This document shows positions 1 through 11,282 of a DNA stretch of 64,000 bases, piece by piece. Origin of the DNA: Symbiodinium natans (lineage: Eukaryota > Sar > Dinophyceae > Suessiales > Symbiodiniaceae); NCBI GenBank assembly GCA_905221605.1, contig CAJNDS010000868.1, positions 124,001-188,000 of the forward strand. The letters are read 5' to 3'. Position numbers and translations under genes: made by a program. Numbering within the stretch: the stretch's first letter is position 1; each line of letters opens with the position of its first letter. The notes beneath the pieces were generated by a model. That model searched no databases. It was given only the letters and a program-made list of their open reading frames with translations, and was not told the origin of the DNA.

Positions 1-2008
1 GAAGGAACCTGCAGCGTCATGCCACCTTTGTTGCTTTGCTAGCAGGAGAGCCTTCCAACGCGGCAACAGATTATTGCACGAATATTGCACGTGTGTGTAC
101 ATCAGTGTGCAGCGTGGATTGTGCCAATGGGATGCAGTCAGCAACCCACAGCACAAGGTGGGTCCGGCCTTGTTCCGCTGAGCGGCCACGCACTGCGCAT
201 CTAGACGGAGAGCTGCCTGGCACAGCAGTCACTAGGCAGCATCACTACTCTAGCCGCTGCCCTCCGCCCGATGCGTCAGCGAGGAAGCCTCGTAGCACAA
301 CAAGGCATCATCCAACTTCTCCAGGTGCTCGAGGCACTGGCCTCGCCTCTTGTGAGCTCCACAGTCAATAAACTGACTCGTGCCACCGCTGGTCAGCTAT
401 TGATCCATTCTTGAGAGGCCTGAGAAGCTTGAGAACCTGACCCAAGATGCAAGTCCGGTCTGGCGGGCTCTATCCGCAAAGCCTGCAGTCACCGCATGGT
501 ACTACACCGCATCCTTCCGGGTTGACAAGATTCAATGCAGGCGTACCTCGTCCACCAAGGGAAGGGCTTCCGAATACCTGCGACAGTCTTCCTCCATTCA
601 CGCCCTACATACCCGGCAGCAGCAAGAAAGGCGGTAGCTGCATTGCTGCTGTGCCTCGCCCGCGATGCAAAAAAATCAGCCCTTCTCGTCAAAGACTGCA
701 CCTGACATGCAAGTGACTGCCGTACGTTCAACAATTGCCAACAGTCTCCGCGATTCAGGCTTCTCACAGCTTCAATATGCCCTGTGTGAAACCAGTGCCG
801 CTTAAATTCTGAGTATGTTTTGTTCTGGGTGGTCTATATGCTATGGGCAACGTGGCATGATCTGTGCAGGTGCTGCAAGTAATAAAGTGACAAACATGCT
901 GGAGAATCTGATCCGTCTTCCCTCTGCGACTCCATGCGAGGACTTTTTGGTCCTTTGGAACTGTCCCCACACCTCAGATGTCGCATACGCGCAGCACAGC
1001 GATGCAGTCTTCACATGCTACTGGTCTTCGGGTCCAGCCGTAGCTTCAGCTGATCTTTTTCTGGGCTTCTTGCAGGTTCACAGCACCTGATGGCCCTCTA
1101 GCAAGATCTGCTTGGCAGCTTGTACTGGGCATGCACACGTACAAAAGACTTCAGGTTTGTGCTGCAAGTCAGCACCTCGAATTGGCGCAGAACCTATCAG
1201 GAAGCATCGGGTGTCTACGACATCCGACGCTTTCAAAACTGTCGCGCAGAGTGGCTCAGATGGAGTCCCAAGCTCGGCCAAGGCCGAACGGTGGCGTGAA
1301 AACTTCCATAGGTGGCATTTGTTGGTCGAGGCATCTCGCAACGCGGCCACGCTGGGCCATTCTGCAGTTGGTAAGCACTATGTCTGCCAACGGGCGCGAG
1401 CTCGCGCTCGCGACGACTGTCGAGGCCATCGCGTAGCCTGAGGCAGGACGAGCTTCTTGACGATGCCCTGCTACGTCCGGAGGCTGCAGATCCCGTCGAT
1501 GGCCGATATTGTGAATATCCTGAATAGTAGTCAAAGGCTGGCTGCGACCAGGCTCTTGTCAGCTCACTGGACAAAGGACGCACTCCTTCGTTTGGAGGCG
1601 TCCTCTGAAATCCCCTCCCATAGGAATCTGAAATTACGCACTTTGCACTGTTGACCGTGGCAGAGGGATCACCACCACCGCGCCGTCCCAAGTTCAGCTC
1701 CAAGGGTCGATGCCCCGCGCCACCCGAAGACCAAAGGCCCGGCATGCTTAGCAAAGGAGCTCACAAGGAAAAGGAGGCAAAAGCAATGGAAAAGGCTTCT
1801 GGAAGCTTTTTTAGGGAAGCTTGAGGCTTGAGACACAGAACATGGATTCGCGGCCTGGTGTGGTGCCAAAGAGATGCTGTGCCGCCAGCACACACTACCA
1901 GCACTCCAGCAAAATTGGGGAAACGCATGTTTCGTTATCCTTCTCAGGTTCACTGTGATCTTGATCAAAAGCCAAGAGGGTGACCATGTCAATGTGAAGT
2001 GGGGTAGG
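1..2008. other. No recognisable gene
   Basis: I see no recognisable gene, RNA or mobile element here. Open frames are short and overlap on both strands, and none has a motif or splice pattern that sets it apart. Exons of an unrecognised gene could be hidden, since exons elsewhere in the window are only 25-90 nt long. Confidence 0.4.
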
Positions 2009-2068
2009 TGGCGCGTGGTAGCGTGTGGTAGTGGTAGCGTGTGGTAGCGTGTAGCGTGTGGTAGCGTA
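2009..2068. repeat. Minisatellite, unit about 10-13 bp (gcgtgtggta)
   Basis: Imperfect head-to-tail copies of gcgtgtggta with occasional insertions. The long minus-strand open frame that crosses it reads the repeat as His/Pro/Thr-rich peptide, which argues against that frame being coding. Confidence 0.8.
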
Positions 2069-2785
2069 CAGGCAGGGCACACAGATTCGCATTTGATCAA
2101 ATTACTAACTGTTTGTTGATGTGGGGCACGGCCCCTGCCGCTGTTTGCAGCAACGACAGCCCAAACAAACACAAAAAAGGCGCATGGCTCTGAAAAACCT
2201 GCACTGCCATGTGTACTGAAGCACCCGCTGAATCTCAAGAAAGGGTTGTGCGCCGGGCCCCGTGGAGTCTGCAACTTCTCCGGATTTCGCCCCATCCTGG
2301 CAATTGGCAACTCCTAGATGCGAAGCGCCTTTCCAGGGTCTTGCAAATCTCGAAAATGCTGGGATATGCTGGGTCACGCCCTGCCTTGGAAGCATCGCTC
2401 TGATGCTTCATTTTGAAGAAAGGGCTGCCCTGTATTGCCCCTATGTTGCTCTGGCAAATCACTTGGATAGCACCGAACTTTCCTGTCAAACGGGAACTCG
2501 TTGGCAGCTACTGAAGTTCATGTTGCATCTTTGCTATCTGCATGACAAGAGAAGCTGCCAAAGGACACAGTCGCAGCAAGTTACAACCTTCGAAGCACAT
2601 GTCTGTTTGCCTGAGCCATACAGCACGGCTCGTAGATACACGAGACAACAGATTAATACATGCTGATACTTGACACATTTGGCAAGTCCAGAGCAATTCT
2701 GTTTCCAAAGTGTGATTGGATGCTGGGGCAATGACACACCAGAGTCATGCAAAGTGAAGTTGAGAGCGCTTCTGCAATCGCTCAT

Positions 2786-3175
2786 TCAATGTACAAAGCC
2801 GGAGACAATTCGAACGCTCACGTGGCATCTCGGCTCTCCGAATACACCACAGCTAAAGTTCACGAAGTTCACGAAAAGTTCACGAAGAGTTGAGGATGTT
2901 CGCATGTCAAAGGAACTTGCCACAAGAGCGGCCCACTTCAGATGCTCCGGAAGATCCAACAAAGACCCCGGAGAAACAAAGCTATTTCTATGGCTACTAC
3001 AGCTCTTCCATAAGGTCCTCACTGCCGTACTCAGCAGATTCACCTGGAGAGCCATGCACCGCGCATCCGTGCAGCGCCGAGCGATTCTAACAAGTGAACT
3101 TTGCACCGCCTCCCAGGCCAAGGACCCTCCAACCTTGGATGCGGCCCTCCCTTCCTCTAACATCAGTTCTAACAT
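2786..3175 (-). CDS. Possible coding exon(s), unassigned
   Basis: This minus frame has helix-like composition (for example LELMLEEGRAASK near its start and STLRELFVNFVNF near its end) and few Pro/Cys clusters, unlike the competing frames. I cannot fix splice sites or name a family. Three copies of an aagttcacg word at about 2855-2893 fall inside it and could equally mean it is non-coding. Confidence 0.2.
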   Translation of the reverse strand: MLELMLEEGRAASKVGGSLAWEAVQSSLVRIARRCTDARCMALQVNLLSTAVRTLWKSCSSHRNSFVSPGSLLDLPEHLKWAALVASSFDMRTSSTLRELFVNFVNFSCGVFGEPRCHVSVRIVSGFVH

Positions 3176-3189
3176 CAGTTAACACATGT

Positions 3190-4716
3190 GAAAAACACCA
3201 CATCGGGTGCAACACTCTGCTAAGCCTCCCGCCCACATAAACAAGAAGCACTTCGAGAACAAAGACCATGATGTAGAGCAGGAAAAGCATGCCGCAGGCC
3301 TTCCAGACGCGGACGGCACATCAATCTTTTTACAGACCCGGGGCCTTTCTTCTCAAGGGGATTTTCCCCCAAGCAAGGAGAAGGAAGTTCTCACCTCCGC
3401 ATCGGGGGCCTTGGCAGCTCTTGTCCCCGGGACCTTCCCCTAAGCTCCCTTGCCCACAACCTTTGTGACAGAGGGCGCACCCCCGGAGTCGTTCACATTG
3501 GACGTTTCTCCTCCAATACGGACTGGACAAAGGGTATGGTATAGGCGAGTGGGTCTCTAGCTGGCACCGATTGTAAGGCTAGTAGGGGATCACGCCCCAA
3601 CCCATCTCTCGCCTTCGTTCCGTCAGCATTTTCCGCATTTTTTCCCCGCAACATCGGGCCAAGAGATCCTTTGCACTCAGCTGCAACTCCCTTGGCAACT
3701 CCTGAGGTGTGGCTCCCATATTTCCCGACCGCTTCCTGTCCGTCGGAGGCTCAGCTTCGGGAAATGGTCTGCTTCCACCTTTTGTGGGGGGTCTAAGAGC
3801 GAAGCTCTCACAAACCCTGGCCGGACCGGCGCGCAGAGGTGCACTGCAGGTCTGTACATGTATGTACAATTGGACTCAAACAAAACATTCACACAAAGCA
3901 CGGACCTGTGGTCTGGTGTAGCCACTCCTTACGCCGAGAAGCAGCATCGACGAACATGAGCTGTCGGATGCAAGTCTGGGGAACGAACTGCTCCAGCAAC
4001 TCCACTGTGCGAAATGGATTCGGGGCAGAAAGCAACGATCTCCTCCTGAAAGTGGCAAAGTCAAGAAGCGATCAAAACCGTACACTCTCACGCCTGGACA
4101 GAAAAGAGAGTGTTTTCGTACTTTAACACAAAACACACAATGGGATCCAAGGTGGTGGCTGGATGGGCTTTCTCTCTTGCTCCTCCTCCTCCTCATCCTC
4201 CTCTTCACCTCAAGAAACTTGTCGGATTTCAGAGCTGGGCGATGCATGCACTACTCATGCGACGTTCTTGTAACTCTTGTGCAGGAGCCTAAGGCACTGG
4301 AGGCGCTTTCACCAGCTCCGCCCTGCATTCATCAGCAAGCCGCATCCCACATCCCACGCTGGAAATCAGATCATTGAGCTGAGATGCCTCGCCGTTCCTT
4401 TCGACGATGGCTAGCTGGGCCTGGCTAAGGACAGTTCACAACCGGGGTTCAAGCTCCGCAACCTGCTGATTGCAAACAGAGAAGCAGCACCTCTAGCTGC
4501 TTGATTTTCTGTTGGAAGCGCGCTGCTTGGTCATACCTTAATCTCTCTGCTTCCCGAAGACTTACAACTCAGCTAAAGACTTGGGGAGCAACTGCTCCTT
4601 GTCCACTGCCTCCTTCTTTTTGTGTTTCCTCAGCTCTTAAACTGCACCGAGTTTCCATCGTTGCGGCACCATGCCAAGATCAGACCAGCAAAAGAAGCAT
4701 GTGATGAGCCGATGAG
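3190..4716. other. No recognisable gene; short CTC-rich tract
   Basis: I see no supported gene. A (CTC)n-like pyrimidine tract lies at about 4172-4208. A minus-strand stretch near 3585-3690 reads as a basic helix (EKMRKMLTERRREMG) and could be a lone exon, but nothing around it supports a gene model. Confidence 0.3.
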
Positions 4717-5230
4717 TCAAGCTTCACAATGTCCAAGGCTGCCTTCAGAACCGTTGGATTCGAGAAGCTCCTGCTTCAAGGATGCGAAGGGTCTCGCGGC
4801 ACCACAACAAGCTTTGCGACAAGCTGCGCCGTCAGCGAAGGACTTGTTTTTTTGCTGCCAAGCTTCGACTTTGTCTTCCCTTTTGAGTCCTGGGCAAGCA
4901 TGGCCAGCCAAGACCAGCACCGCGGGATACTAGCACAAAGTCATGATGGATGGGAAGCAGCGACTGCCACAAGGCACGGGACGGCTCCAGACGATGTGAT
5001 CTTGACCCAGGGCACAAAACGGGCAGGGATCGTACTCGGGCGAACGTCGGCGTGGCAGAAAGTTTACAAAGATGCAGCGGTCCTGGGAGCCATCCTCAGG
5101 CGCAACAGATAGCAGAAAGCTGTAGATCGAAAGCAGATCGAAAGCAGATTGAAAGCAACGACCCTCCCAAGGCGGCCTCCGCCGACTCAGAAGTTGGCGC
5201 CATGGCAACTGCCTTTCTCTACATGCACAT
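4717..5230 (-). CDS. Possible exons of the gene at 5234-5929
   Basis: Minus-strand stretches here look coding: a Lys/Glu-rich piece at about 4720-4890 and a Cys-containing piece at about 4935-5100 (DPCPFC). They are downstream of, and in the same direction as, the stronger candidate at 5234-5929, so they may be later exons of one gene. Splice sites are not resolved. A short tandem repeat (gcagatcgaaa, three copies) at 5122-5155 interrupts them. Confidence 0.2.
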
Positions 5231-5233
5231 AAT

Positions 5234-5929
5234 TCACACAATCGCACATTCGCTCGAATTAATGGCATCGCATATCGCGACGATATTGTCGAATCTATTC
5301 AATCTGTGGTCAAACTGGTCTACCTGCAAAGCTCTCTTGTGGTCAATGGCCACGCAAGTCTGGATGTCGAATAGAGCCAAGGCGGTCAGGCAATGACGTG
5401 CATGGCACATCTGTGCAAGCTTCTCAGTACTTCTCAGCTTGAGGTAACATGACAATTTTGCCACGCAGCTCGCCCACTCCTCCCAACTTGTCGCGTTGCA
5501 GAGTTCCTGGTAATTCCAGGTCGAAAGGAGTCCAAAGGACTCAACAGAAGAGCAGTGCACAGCATCCACCCACTCCCGATCCTGGGCGAACTTGCACGTG
5601 CCTGCCAGGTGCGACGTGCGAAGATAGAGCATAGTGAACGTAATCTCATCCAAGCTCTTGAATGCGAATACCGATGGCCAGGTGCAACCCCCCAGCGGGG
5701 CCTGTCTGGTGGAGTGTCTGGCGGAGAGATGCTCGGCCACACCTAGCATACTGACTGATGAACAAGGCCCACTTCCACGTGACATGGTAAATGCTATACA
5801 TGCTTCGTTGTAGCAAGGAACTAGCAAGGACACAACCAGCCGACTAAAAGGCACGGCGCAGCTTCGGAAAGCTGTGAGTTCGGAACCGTTCTGAACCCCT
5901 GCTTGCTGCAGATGCGAGCTTTCCCGCAC
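5234..5929 (-). CDS. Candidate protein-coding region, unassigned
   Basis: This minus frame stays open for 231 codons and its second half looks like real protein: mixed amphipathic helices (SLDEITFTMLYLRTSHLAGT, then ELCNATSWEEWASCV, then FDIQTCVAIDHKRALQVDQF). It probably contains introns. A GA-type donor after CKFAQ (AG before GATCGG) and an acceptor before ELCNAT (ACCAG before GAACTC) follow the rule seen in the two identified genes here. The N-terminal third is less convincing. I recognise no family; a helical-repeat or scaffold protein is possible. Confidence 0.4.
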   Translation of the reverse strand: MRESSHLQQAGVQNGSELTAFRSCAVPFSRLVVSLLVPCYNEACIAFTMSRGSGPCSSVSMLGVAEHLSARHSTRQAPLGGCTWPSVFAFKSLDEITFTMLYLRTSHLAGTCKFAQDREWVDAVHCSSVESFGLLSTWNYQELCNATSWEEWASCVAKLSCYLKLRSTEKLAQMCHARHCLTALALFDIQTCVAIDHKRALQVDQFDHRLNRFDNIVAICDAINSSECAIV

Positions 5930-6219
5930 CAGAACAAGAACTTGCTGCGAGGCAGCAAGTGCGAGTCAGGCCGAAGCAAGCCTTCACAGATACCCGAGGC
6001 CCTTGCTTCCCGAACCCGGAAAGAAGAACTTCCCAAAACCTCCAGTGATCGAAGCCGCCCCGACAAACCGGGCGACTCAGTGGAGCTATACTGGCTGGGG
6101 CTGGGGGTTTGGGGTGGGGTGGGAACGCAGCTTTGCCGCTCTTTCCCTCCATGGCACATTGTCCAGCTTCGGCCTATCGAAGATGGTATGATAGATATAC
6201 AACTTATATCTATACACAG

Positions 6220-6294
6220 CAGATTTCCGAGAAAGAACTCGAACCCAACCCAACTCTTGAGCAACTCGCTTCCAAACCACTAAGCTAAATGAAG
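6220..6294 (-). other. Degenerate tRNA-like sequence (A box and B box), tRNA pseudogene or SINE head
   Basis: On the minus strand TAGCTTAGTGG (6277-6287) fits the RNA polymerase III A-box consensus, and GGGTTCGAGTTC (6235-6246) fits the B box, at tRNA spacing. A 4-bp D stem (GCTT/AAGC) forms, and the anticodon-loop position would read CTCAAGA (CAA, leucine). The anticodon and T stems do not pair properly, so a working tRNA is unlikely. A tRNA-derived SINE head or a decayed tRNA gene fits better. Confidence 0.4.
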
Positions 6295-6425
6295 GAGGTG
6301 ACCCGTTCGGCTTTTTAACTTATGCCCCATCAGTGGGAGCCTGGAGCAGACTCTCGGCCGCGGTGACTGTAGGTACGGCTCCTGCGAAGAAAATCATGAC
6401 AAGCAGTTGCCAGTCAAAAGCCACG

Positions 6426-6497
6426 AGCAGCATACAGCAGCATACAGCAGCATACAGCATACAGCATACAGCATACAGCAGCATACAGCAGCATATA
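6426..6497. repeat. Microsatellite (cagcata / catacag)n
   Basis: Alternating agcatacagc units repeated about eight times with phase changes between 7- and 10-bp spacing. Confidence 0.85.
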
Positions 6498-6717
6498 AGG
6501 CCTGGCATGTTGGACTTGGCTCCTGCTGCGGGCACGCCGCTCTCGGAAAACGGGCTGGGTTGCGGGAAACTCCTGCGGAGATCGAGGTGCTTGCTTGCAA
6601 TCCTCCGTCCCTACTTGGGATGTAGCTTGGGCAGAGACGGGAGATTTTGAGTGTGGTTTTGCAAATGTTCCGAATCGGTGAGTCCGTCACGAAAAGCACA
6701 AAATCATGGAACGTGCG

Positions 6718-6820
6718 AGAAGGAGAGAAGCAGCGAAGGAGAAAGAGACAGATGAAGAGAAACAAAGAGAAAGAGCGAGACAGAGACAGAGAGAGAGAGG
6801 GTGAGAAAGCGAGAGAGATT
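6718..6820. repeat. Polypurine GA-rich tract
   Basis: About 100 bp of almost pure purine on the plus strand, ending in a (ga)n run. Such tracts can form triplex DNA. Open frames through it read as Arg/Glu/Lys or Ser/Leu runs and are not genes. Confidence 0.8.
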
Positions 6821-6929
6821 GTCTCCTGGGAAGTGCCAGCGCCACGAAGGCGCGCTCCGATAGGAAGGCCTGGCTCGATTTCTACGCGGCTTCTCAAGCC
6901 TCAAGATGCTCAAAGCGGCTGAGCTTCCG

Positions 6930-7300
6930 ACCCTGGTTTGATGCAGAAGGTCCCCTTTGCAAGCAAGTGCAATTTTCACAACTTTCCATAGCTCTCTGCA
7001 ACTCGCCGCACATGGGTCAGAGCACACGTGCAAAAGATGCCTCCTTCCCACATGGTCGGAACTCCTTGCAACCAAGCTCTGCATCAGCTGGAAACCCCTT
7101 CCTGTCCCCTTCATGCACATCGTGGCCTTGTTGGAACAGCTCTGGAAGATGGCACCCGACCTTTTAAGAAAAGCGATCCATGATGTAACGCTTGTCGTAG
7201 ATAGCACTAGAGTCCCAATCAAGCGACGGTGTTCGTCAACGTGCCCCGAGGGAAAGGAATCGGTTGATCTTATCCCTGTTCTCCGTGCTCCAATTGGCAC
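6930..7300 (-). CDS. Possible coding exon(s), unassigned
   Basis: A minus frame of coding-like composition (HVGRRHLLHVCSDPC, then CRELWKVVKIALACKG). The same frame becomes low-complexity where it enters the GA tract at 6718-6820, so any exon must end before that. No family recognised. Confidence 0.22.
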
Positions 7301-7553
7301 CTGAATGCAAGGATGCCTCTGACATTCTGCTCACTCACATGCTCAACTTGCCCCCAGACCCCTCATCTTTCATCTTGGAACCCCAGTCAAAGGCCAAGCA
7401 GCTGAAGGCGAAAAAGCGGCGCGCTTCCTGCCTTCGAGCGAGAAGACCGAAAGCATTAGAGGCGGCAGCTGGTCCCAGCAAAGGTCACATTGATTATGCG
7501 GACATTTCTCAAGATGCTTCTCATCCAATATGTGACGCGGAATGCTGTCAATT

Positions 7554-7570
7554 GGGGGGGGGGGGGGGGG
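7554..7570. repeat. Poly-G run of 17
   Basis: An uninterrupted 17-bp G homopolymer on the plus strand, long enough to fold as a G-quadruplex and likely to vary in length. Confidence 0.9.
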
Positions 7571-7599
7571 CCGCCTCATGTCCAAATAAAAAAAGAACC

Positions 7600-8800
7600 T
7601 TCCATACGTGAGATGAGCAAGTAGAATTCCCGCACCTAAATCCCGCGTTTTCTTAGCAAACGCGATAGTGTCTCTTCAGAACAATAAGGCGTACGTATTC
7701 TATAAAAGAGCAAAGGGGTTGACGTTGAGTTTCAACAGACACGCAGCTAAAGTTAGCATCTATCAAATCCCCCCAAGGCCAACACGTTTTGATGTTGGAG
7801 GGAAGAGATTTGCGTTGAGGTTGAAGGATTGAGAGTGGACGTTGAAAGCTTGGGATGTGGGGAAATCCCCTTTCGCCCTGCAAACCTTCGGGCCAGCGCC
7901 TACACATGCCAAACCCAGGCAACAGCGCATGGTGTGTGACGTGTTTTTGGAGGCATTGCGAGAACCAGGAACGCGCAAAAAGCCCACAGAAAACGCATAT
8001 TCAGGTGTGAGACTTGCCGCATCATAGGGGCCGAAAGTGCGTAACAGCGTCTAAATCAAGGGACAACGACGCTCCCACCTAGGCAAAACCACCTTCTCGA
8101 GCGCTGTGTTTTGGCAGCTTGGGGCTTGCACGCTTCGGTTCAGGGTTTTGGAAGTTGTGGCTTCGGCCTTTGTACGGTTTTGTTTGGGGCTTGTCTTCGG
8201 GCTTGCAGCGCAGGCTTTTTTGGGCTGTAAGGGGGCTGGACAAGGCTTAGAATTATAACCTAAAGCGTGCTCCCATCCAATCTGAGGCCTCAGCATCACT
8301 TCACTCACACTTAGAGCTCAGAACAACCTCCTGCTCCCTTTGATTTTTCCATGCAGAATCTTTAAGCATAGGTCCGCCCCGGCAAATCTGCACACTAAAG
8401 CGCTGGATGGTATGCTACATCTTACCGGTGGCAGCCAAGGTAGGAAGACGTATCAGCTCCCAGAAAGTGGATCAGGCACTTGTGGGAGTCAAGGCGAGGT
8501 AACTGGATCACAGAAACAACGAACTGGATCAGCACAGCACGAGTCGGATCAACGTATCGGCACCCAAGCCGGAGACATGTGGATCACAGGACGACTGTCC
8601 CGCATCATGTTGTTTTTATGTCTGAGAACGTACCCCGAGATGATGGCTGCAGGACGTCCCGGTTAGATTAGAGCCGAGCCGATCCGATCTCGCAGGGACG
8701 GCTTGTCATTTGCCAGGCTTTTCTTTCTTCGCGCCATTTCATGGACGTTGATAGACTGCGTCCAGTAACTGTCATCCGATTTGGCGTCGTACCTGAGGGC
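7600..8800. other. No recognisable gene; ggatca-rich patch
   Basis: Nothing nameable. Between 8466 and 8560 the word ggatca recurs at irregular spacing, echoed by ggatctgatt words at 9190-9232. Neither forms a regular array. Confidence 0.3.
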
Positions 8801-8810
8801 GGAGGGCATG

Positions 8811-8855
8811 CCAAGCCGACAGTTGCGTGTGCTGTGTATAGAAGGAGCTTGCCGT
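8811..8855 (+). repeat. Short dispersed repeat, copy 1
   Basis: ccaagcc followed after about 16 bp by a 22-bp block (8834-8855) that recurs with two changes at 9090-9111, also after ccaagcc. Unit boundaries are unclear; probably the remains of a small duplication. Confidence 0.5.
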
Positions 8856-9062
8856 CAGACGGCCTTCTGGCTGCGTCGTTTCTGCCAGGAGATTGCCGTT
8901 GCACAGAACTACTTTTGCAAGCTTCCTTAATTCGCATGCCTCAGAGCTTGGAATATGTTGTTATTGCTCGATGTTTTTGTTTTGGCAAATCTCAGAAGTG
9001 GTCACTTATTTTTAAATGACCACCTTTTCATCTTACTTACTGGCATCTTTACGACAGGCATT

Positions 9063-9111
9063 CCAAGCCAACCAACCATGGCGTGGCCCGTGTATAGGAG
9101 GAGCTCGCCGT
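9063..9111 (+). repeat. Short dispersed repeat, copy 2
   Basis: Second copy of the block at 8811-8855; the shared core starts gtgtatag and ends gccgt (9090-9111). Confidence 0.5.
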
Positions 9112-9566
9112 GGGACCCCCCAGATCGCTTGGAGAAGCTTCCAGGCGATCCGTTTCGTAGAATGGGGTATCCGATCCGGGCCCGGGCAGGCGGATCTGAT
9201 TGGATCTGATTCGATCCTACGTCTGATCGGATTCGCGGAGCTGATTCTGTGGCCTGACTCGGCCCCCTGGGAACCTGATACCTGCAGCTTCCGCAGCCAA
9301 TGCTGCCAGTTGAACACACAGGGTCCTCTCCAACCCAGCGCAGCTCCGAACTTTTCTCACTTCCTCCAACGCTGCTCCAACTCTCCCCACAGCTCCGGCA
9401 GAGCCAACTGCCACAGAGAAGCCATGAAGTTCAGATCTATTTCTTGGGGCGTCCGCCCAGTATCCTTGATTGCTCCAGCGGCCGTGAAATGTCATCTTAA
9501 ACCTATACAACCTCCACGACCTCCCTGAAGCATGGGCTGCGAACGTGGCGCTTCTTCGTTTTGGCT

Positions 9567-9737
9567 TCACGCAGAGCCTTCTGCACCCAGGATTAAGTCC
9601 AACGTGCGTCCGAGGAACTGCACCTCGACCAGGACATCAGCCCTGGAGGTGCCTGGAGCTCGTGCGCGTAGGCGATGTGTGGCTTCGCACTCCACACAGA
9701 TGTACCCGTCTTGGAGGATGTTGTCATTGCGCCACAT
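9567..9737 (-). CDS. Candidate small ORF or terminal exon (56 codons), unassigned
   Basis: A minus-strand frame from an ATG at 9737 to TGA at 9567. Its composition is strongly protein-like: a CVEC pair after GYI, an Arg-rich stretch, then a hydrophobic/acidic strand-like segment (LVEVQFLGRTLDLIL) and a GAEGSA tail. It is more likely the last exon of a minus-strand gene than a complete gene. The frame at 9217-9570 just downstream also looks weakly coding, but the stop separates them. Confidence 0.35.
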   Translation of the reverse strand: MWRNDNILQDGYICVECEATHRLRARAPGTSRADVLVEVQFLGRTLDLILGAEGSA

Positions 9738-9744
9738 CAATTAA

Positions 9745-11280
9745 TGGGGAAACATCCTGAATAGCAGCACAGGCAGCAGTTGTTATGCCAAAACACCCTA
9801 ACATGTCTGCCATGCTGCCCTAGAGGCGCTCTGCAAAGGCCACGTTCGTATTTCTTTTCTCCGTCGTTGGTACAGGGTCGCGTCCTAAGGACGATTGACT
9901 CATCTGCTTCGCTGCTCCTCAACACCATGGTTTCAGCGGAAATGTTACAACGTATGCGCTCACTGACCCAGCTGACTAGCGCAGATCCCCCGGTCGGTCC
10001 AGGGCTGGTTAACCCAAGGACCCATACTTCGGAACCCTTTTGAGGAGGTAAGGGACCATTGAAAAAGGGCCCATATAACTACCCTTAGAACGTTGGACGA
10101 AATTGATGCCTCTGAGCAAAACCTCTATTAGAAACATCTGTCTTGTGGCAGTGTGGATAGGTCATTAAGAAAGCCTCAGATAAGGATGGGAGTGACGACT
10201 GCTCAGAAAATTATAGCCCTTTCTTTAGGGTTTCACATTTACTTTCGCTAGATTAGCGGTCTTGTCGCGCAGTTTCTGCTCGGTGCGTAGGTTTTCAAAC
10301 GATTTAGGGACCTGGCAGCACAGCATCATGAATCCACTCTCTCCTGGATCTGGGTCGGTCGGATCTGATGTTTGCGGTAGAAAAGTTTCGCACTCGGAAA
10401 CAAAGCAGGCTGAAAGTAGGCAACCCCCCGAACATTACCGAATACAAACAGCTGCACGTGTTCACGTCCACCCCACACGCCGGCATGTGTCAGGATTCAA
10501 AGTGACTGTGGTGCAACGTGCAGCTCATTCCACTCAGGACACCAAAAGGTTGCCACATTGAATCTCAGCAACGGGCCTCCGGAAGACTCTTTGCCAGGAG
10601 ACCACCTGGAGACCCGAAGCAAAGAATGGAGAATGCTGTACTGAGATGTGCTCTCATGCGCAACTTGAAGAAACCATCCTTCCTTGGCTCGCTGTTGTAC
10701 TCAATGTCCTGCTGGGTGATGCGAGCTCTACTGCCGGTTTGCTAGCAAAACGTCGATCCTCGCCACCTGCGTCCATCTCGTTGCCAACCAGATTTTGGAA
10801 CCTGGCATGTCTCAGCATATCTCCAGTATTCTCCAGTAACCCTCTACCTCAAAACCTCAAAGGCCAGCCGACTGGTCCTGGCCTGGCAAGCAGTGATGAA
10901 GCCGACGGGGCATCTGTGGAAGCCTTGGTCTACCAATCGCTGCGCACTGTCACTCTCTCATGAAGACAAGGGTACGAGACGTGCAACGCTAAGTGCAACG
11001 CGAAAGAAAAACTTGGTTAAAAAAAACAACACAGCCGCTTGCCTCTTTGGTGCTTGGCGGCGCCGGAGCACTGGCTTTCTTGGCATAGCCAACTGCCTGA
11101 CCAAGTCTGTGTAGCGATGCGCGACACTCGTGGTGTGCCTGGTATATGTTATTATGCCTCGCATACCTGGTATGCCTGGTGCGTCAAGTAACAACAACGT
11201 CAAGAATCGGCGCGCCTTCGGCTGTGGCATATGTAGCTCGGACTTCAGCCCTGGTGGGCGGGCCATTGGGGTCACACCGT
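9745..11280. other. No recognisable gene
   Basis: About 1.5 kb without a frame, repeat or motif I can support. Probable spacer or introns of the minus-strand gene ending at 11283. Confidence 0.35.
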
Positions 11281-11282
11281 AC

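Noticed and set aside
1669-2310. 213-codon minus frame
   Set aside because: Open by chance through a minisatellite, with Cys/His/Pro-rich composition and no motif.
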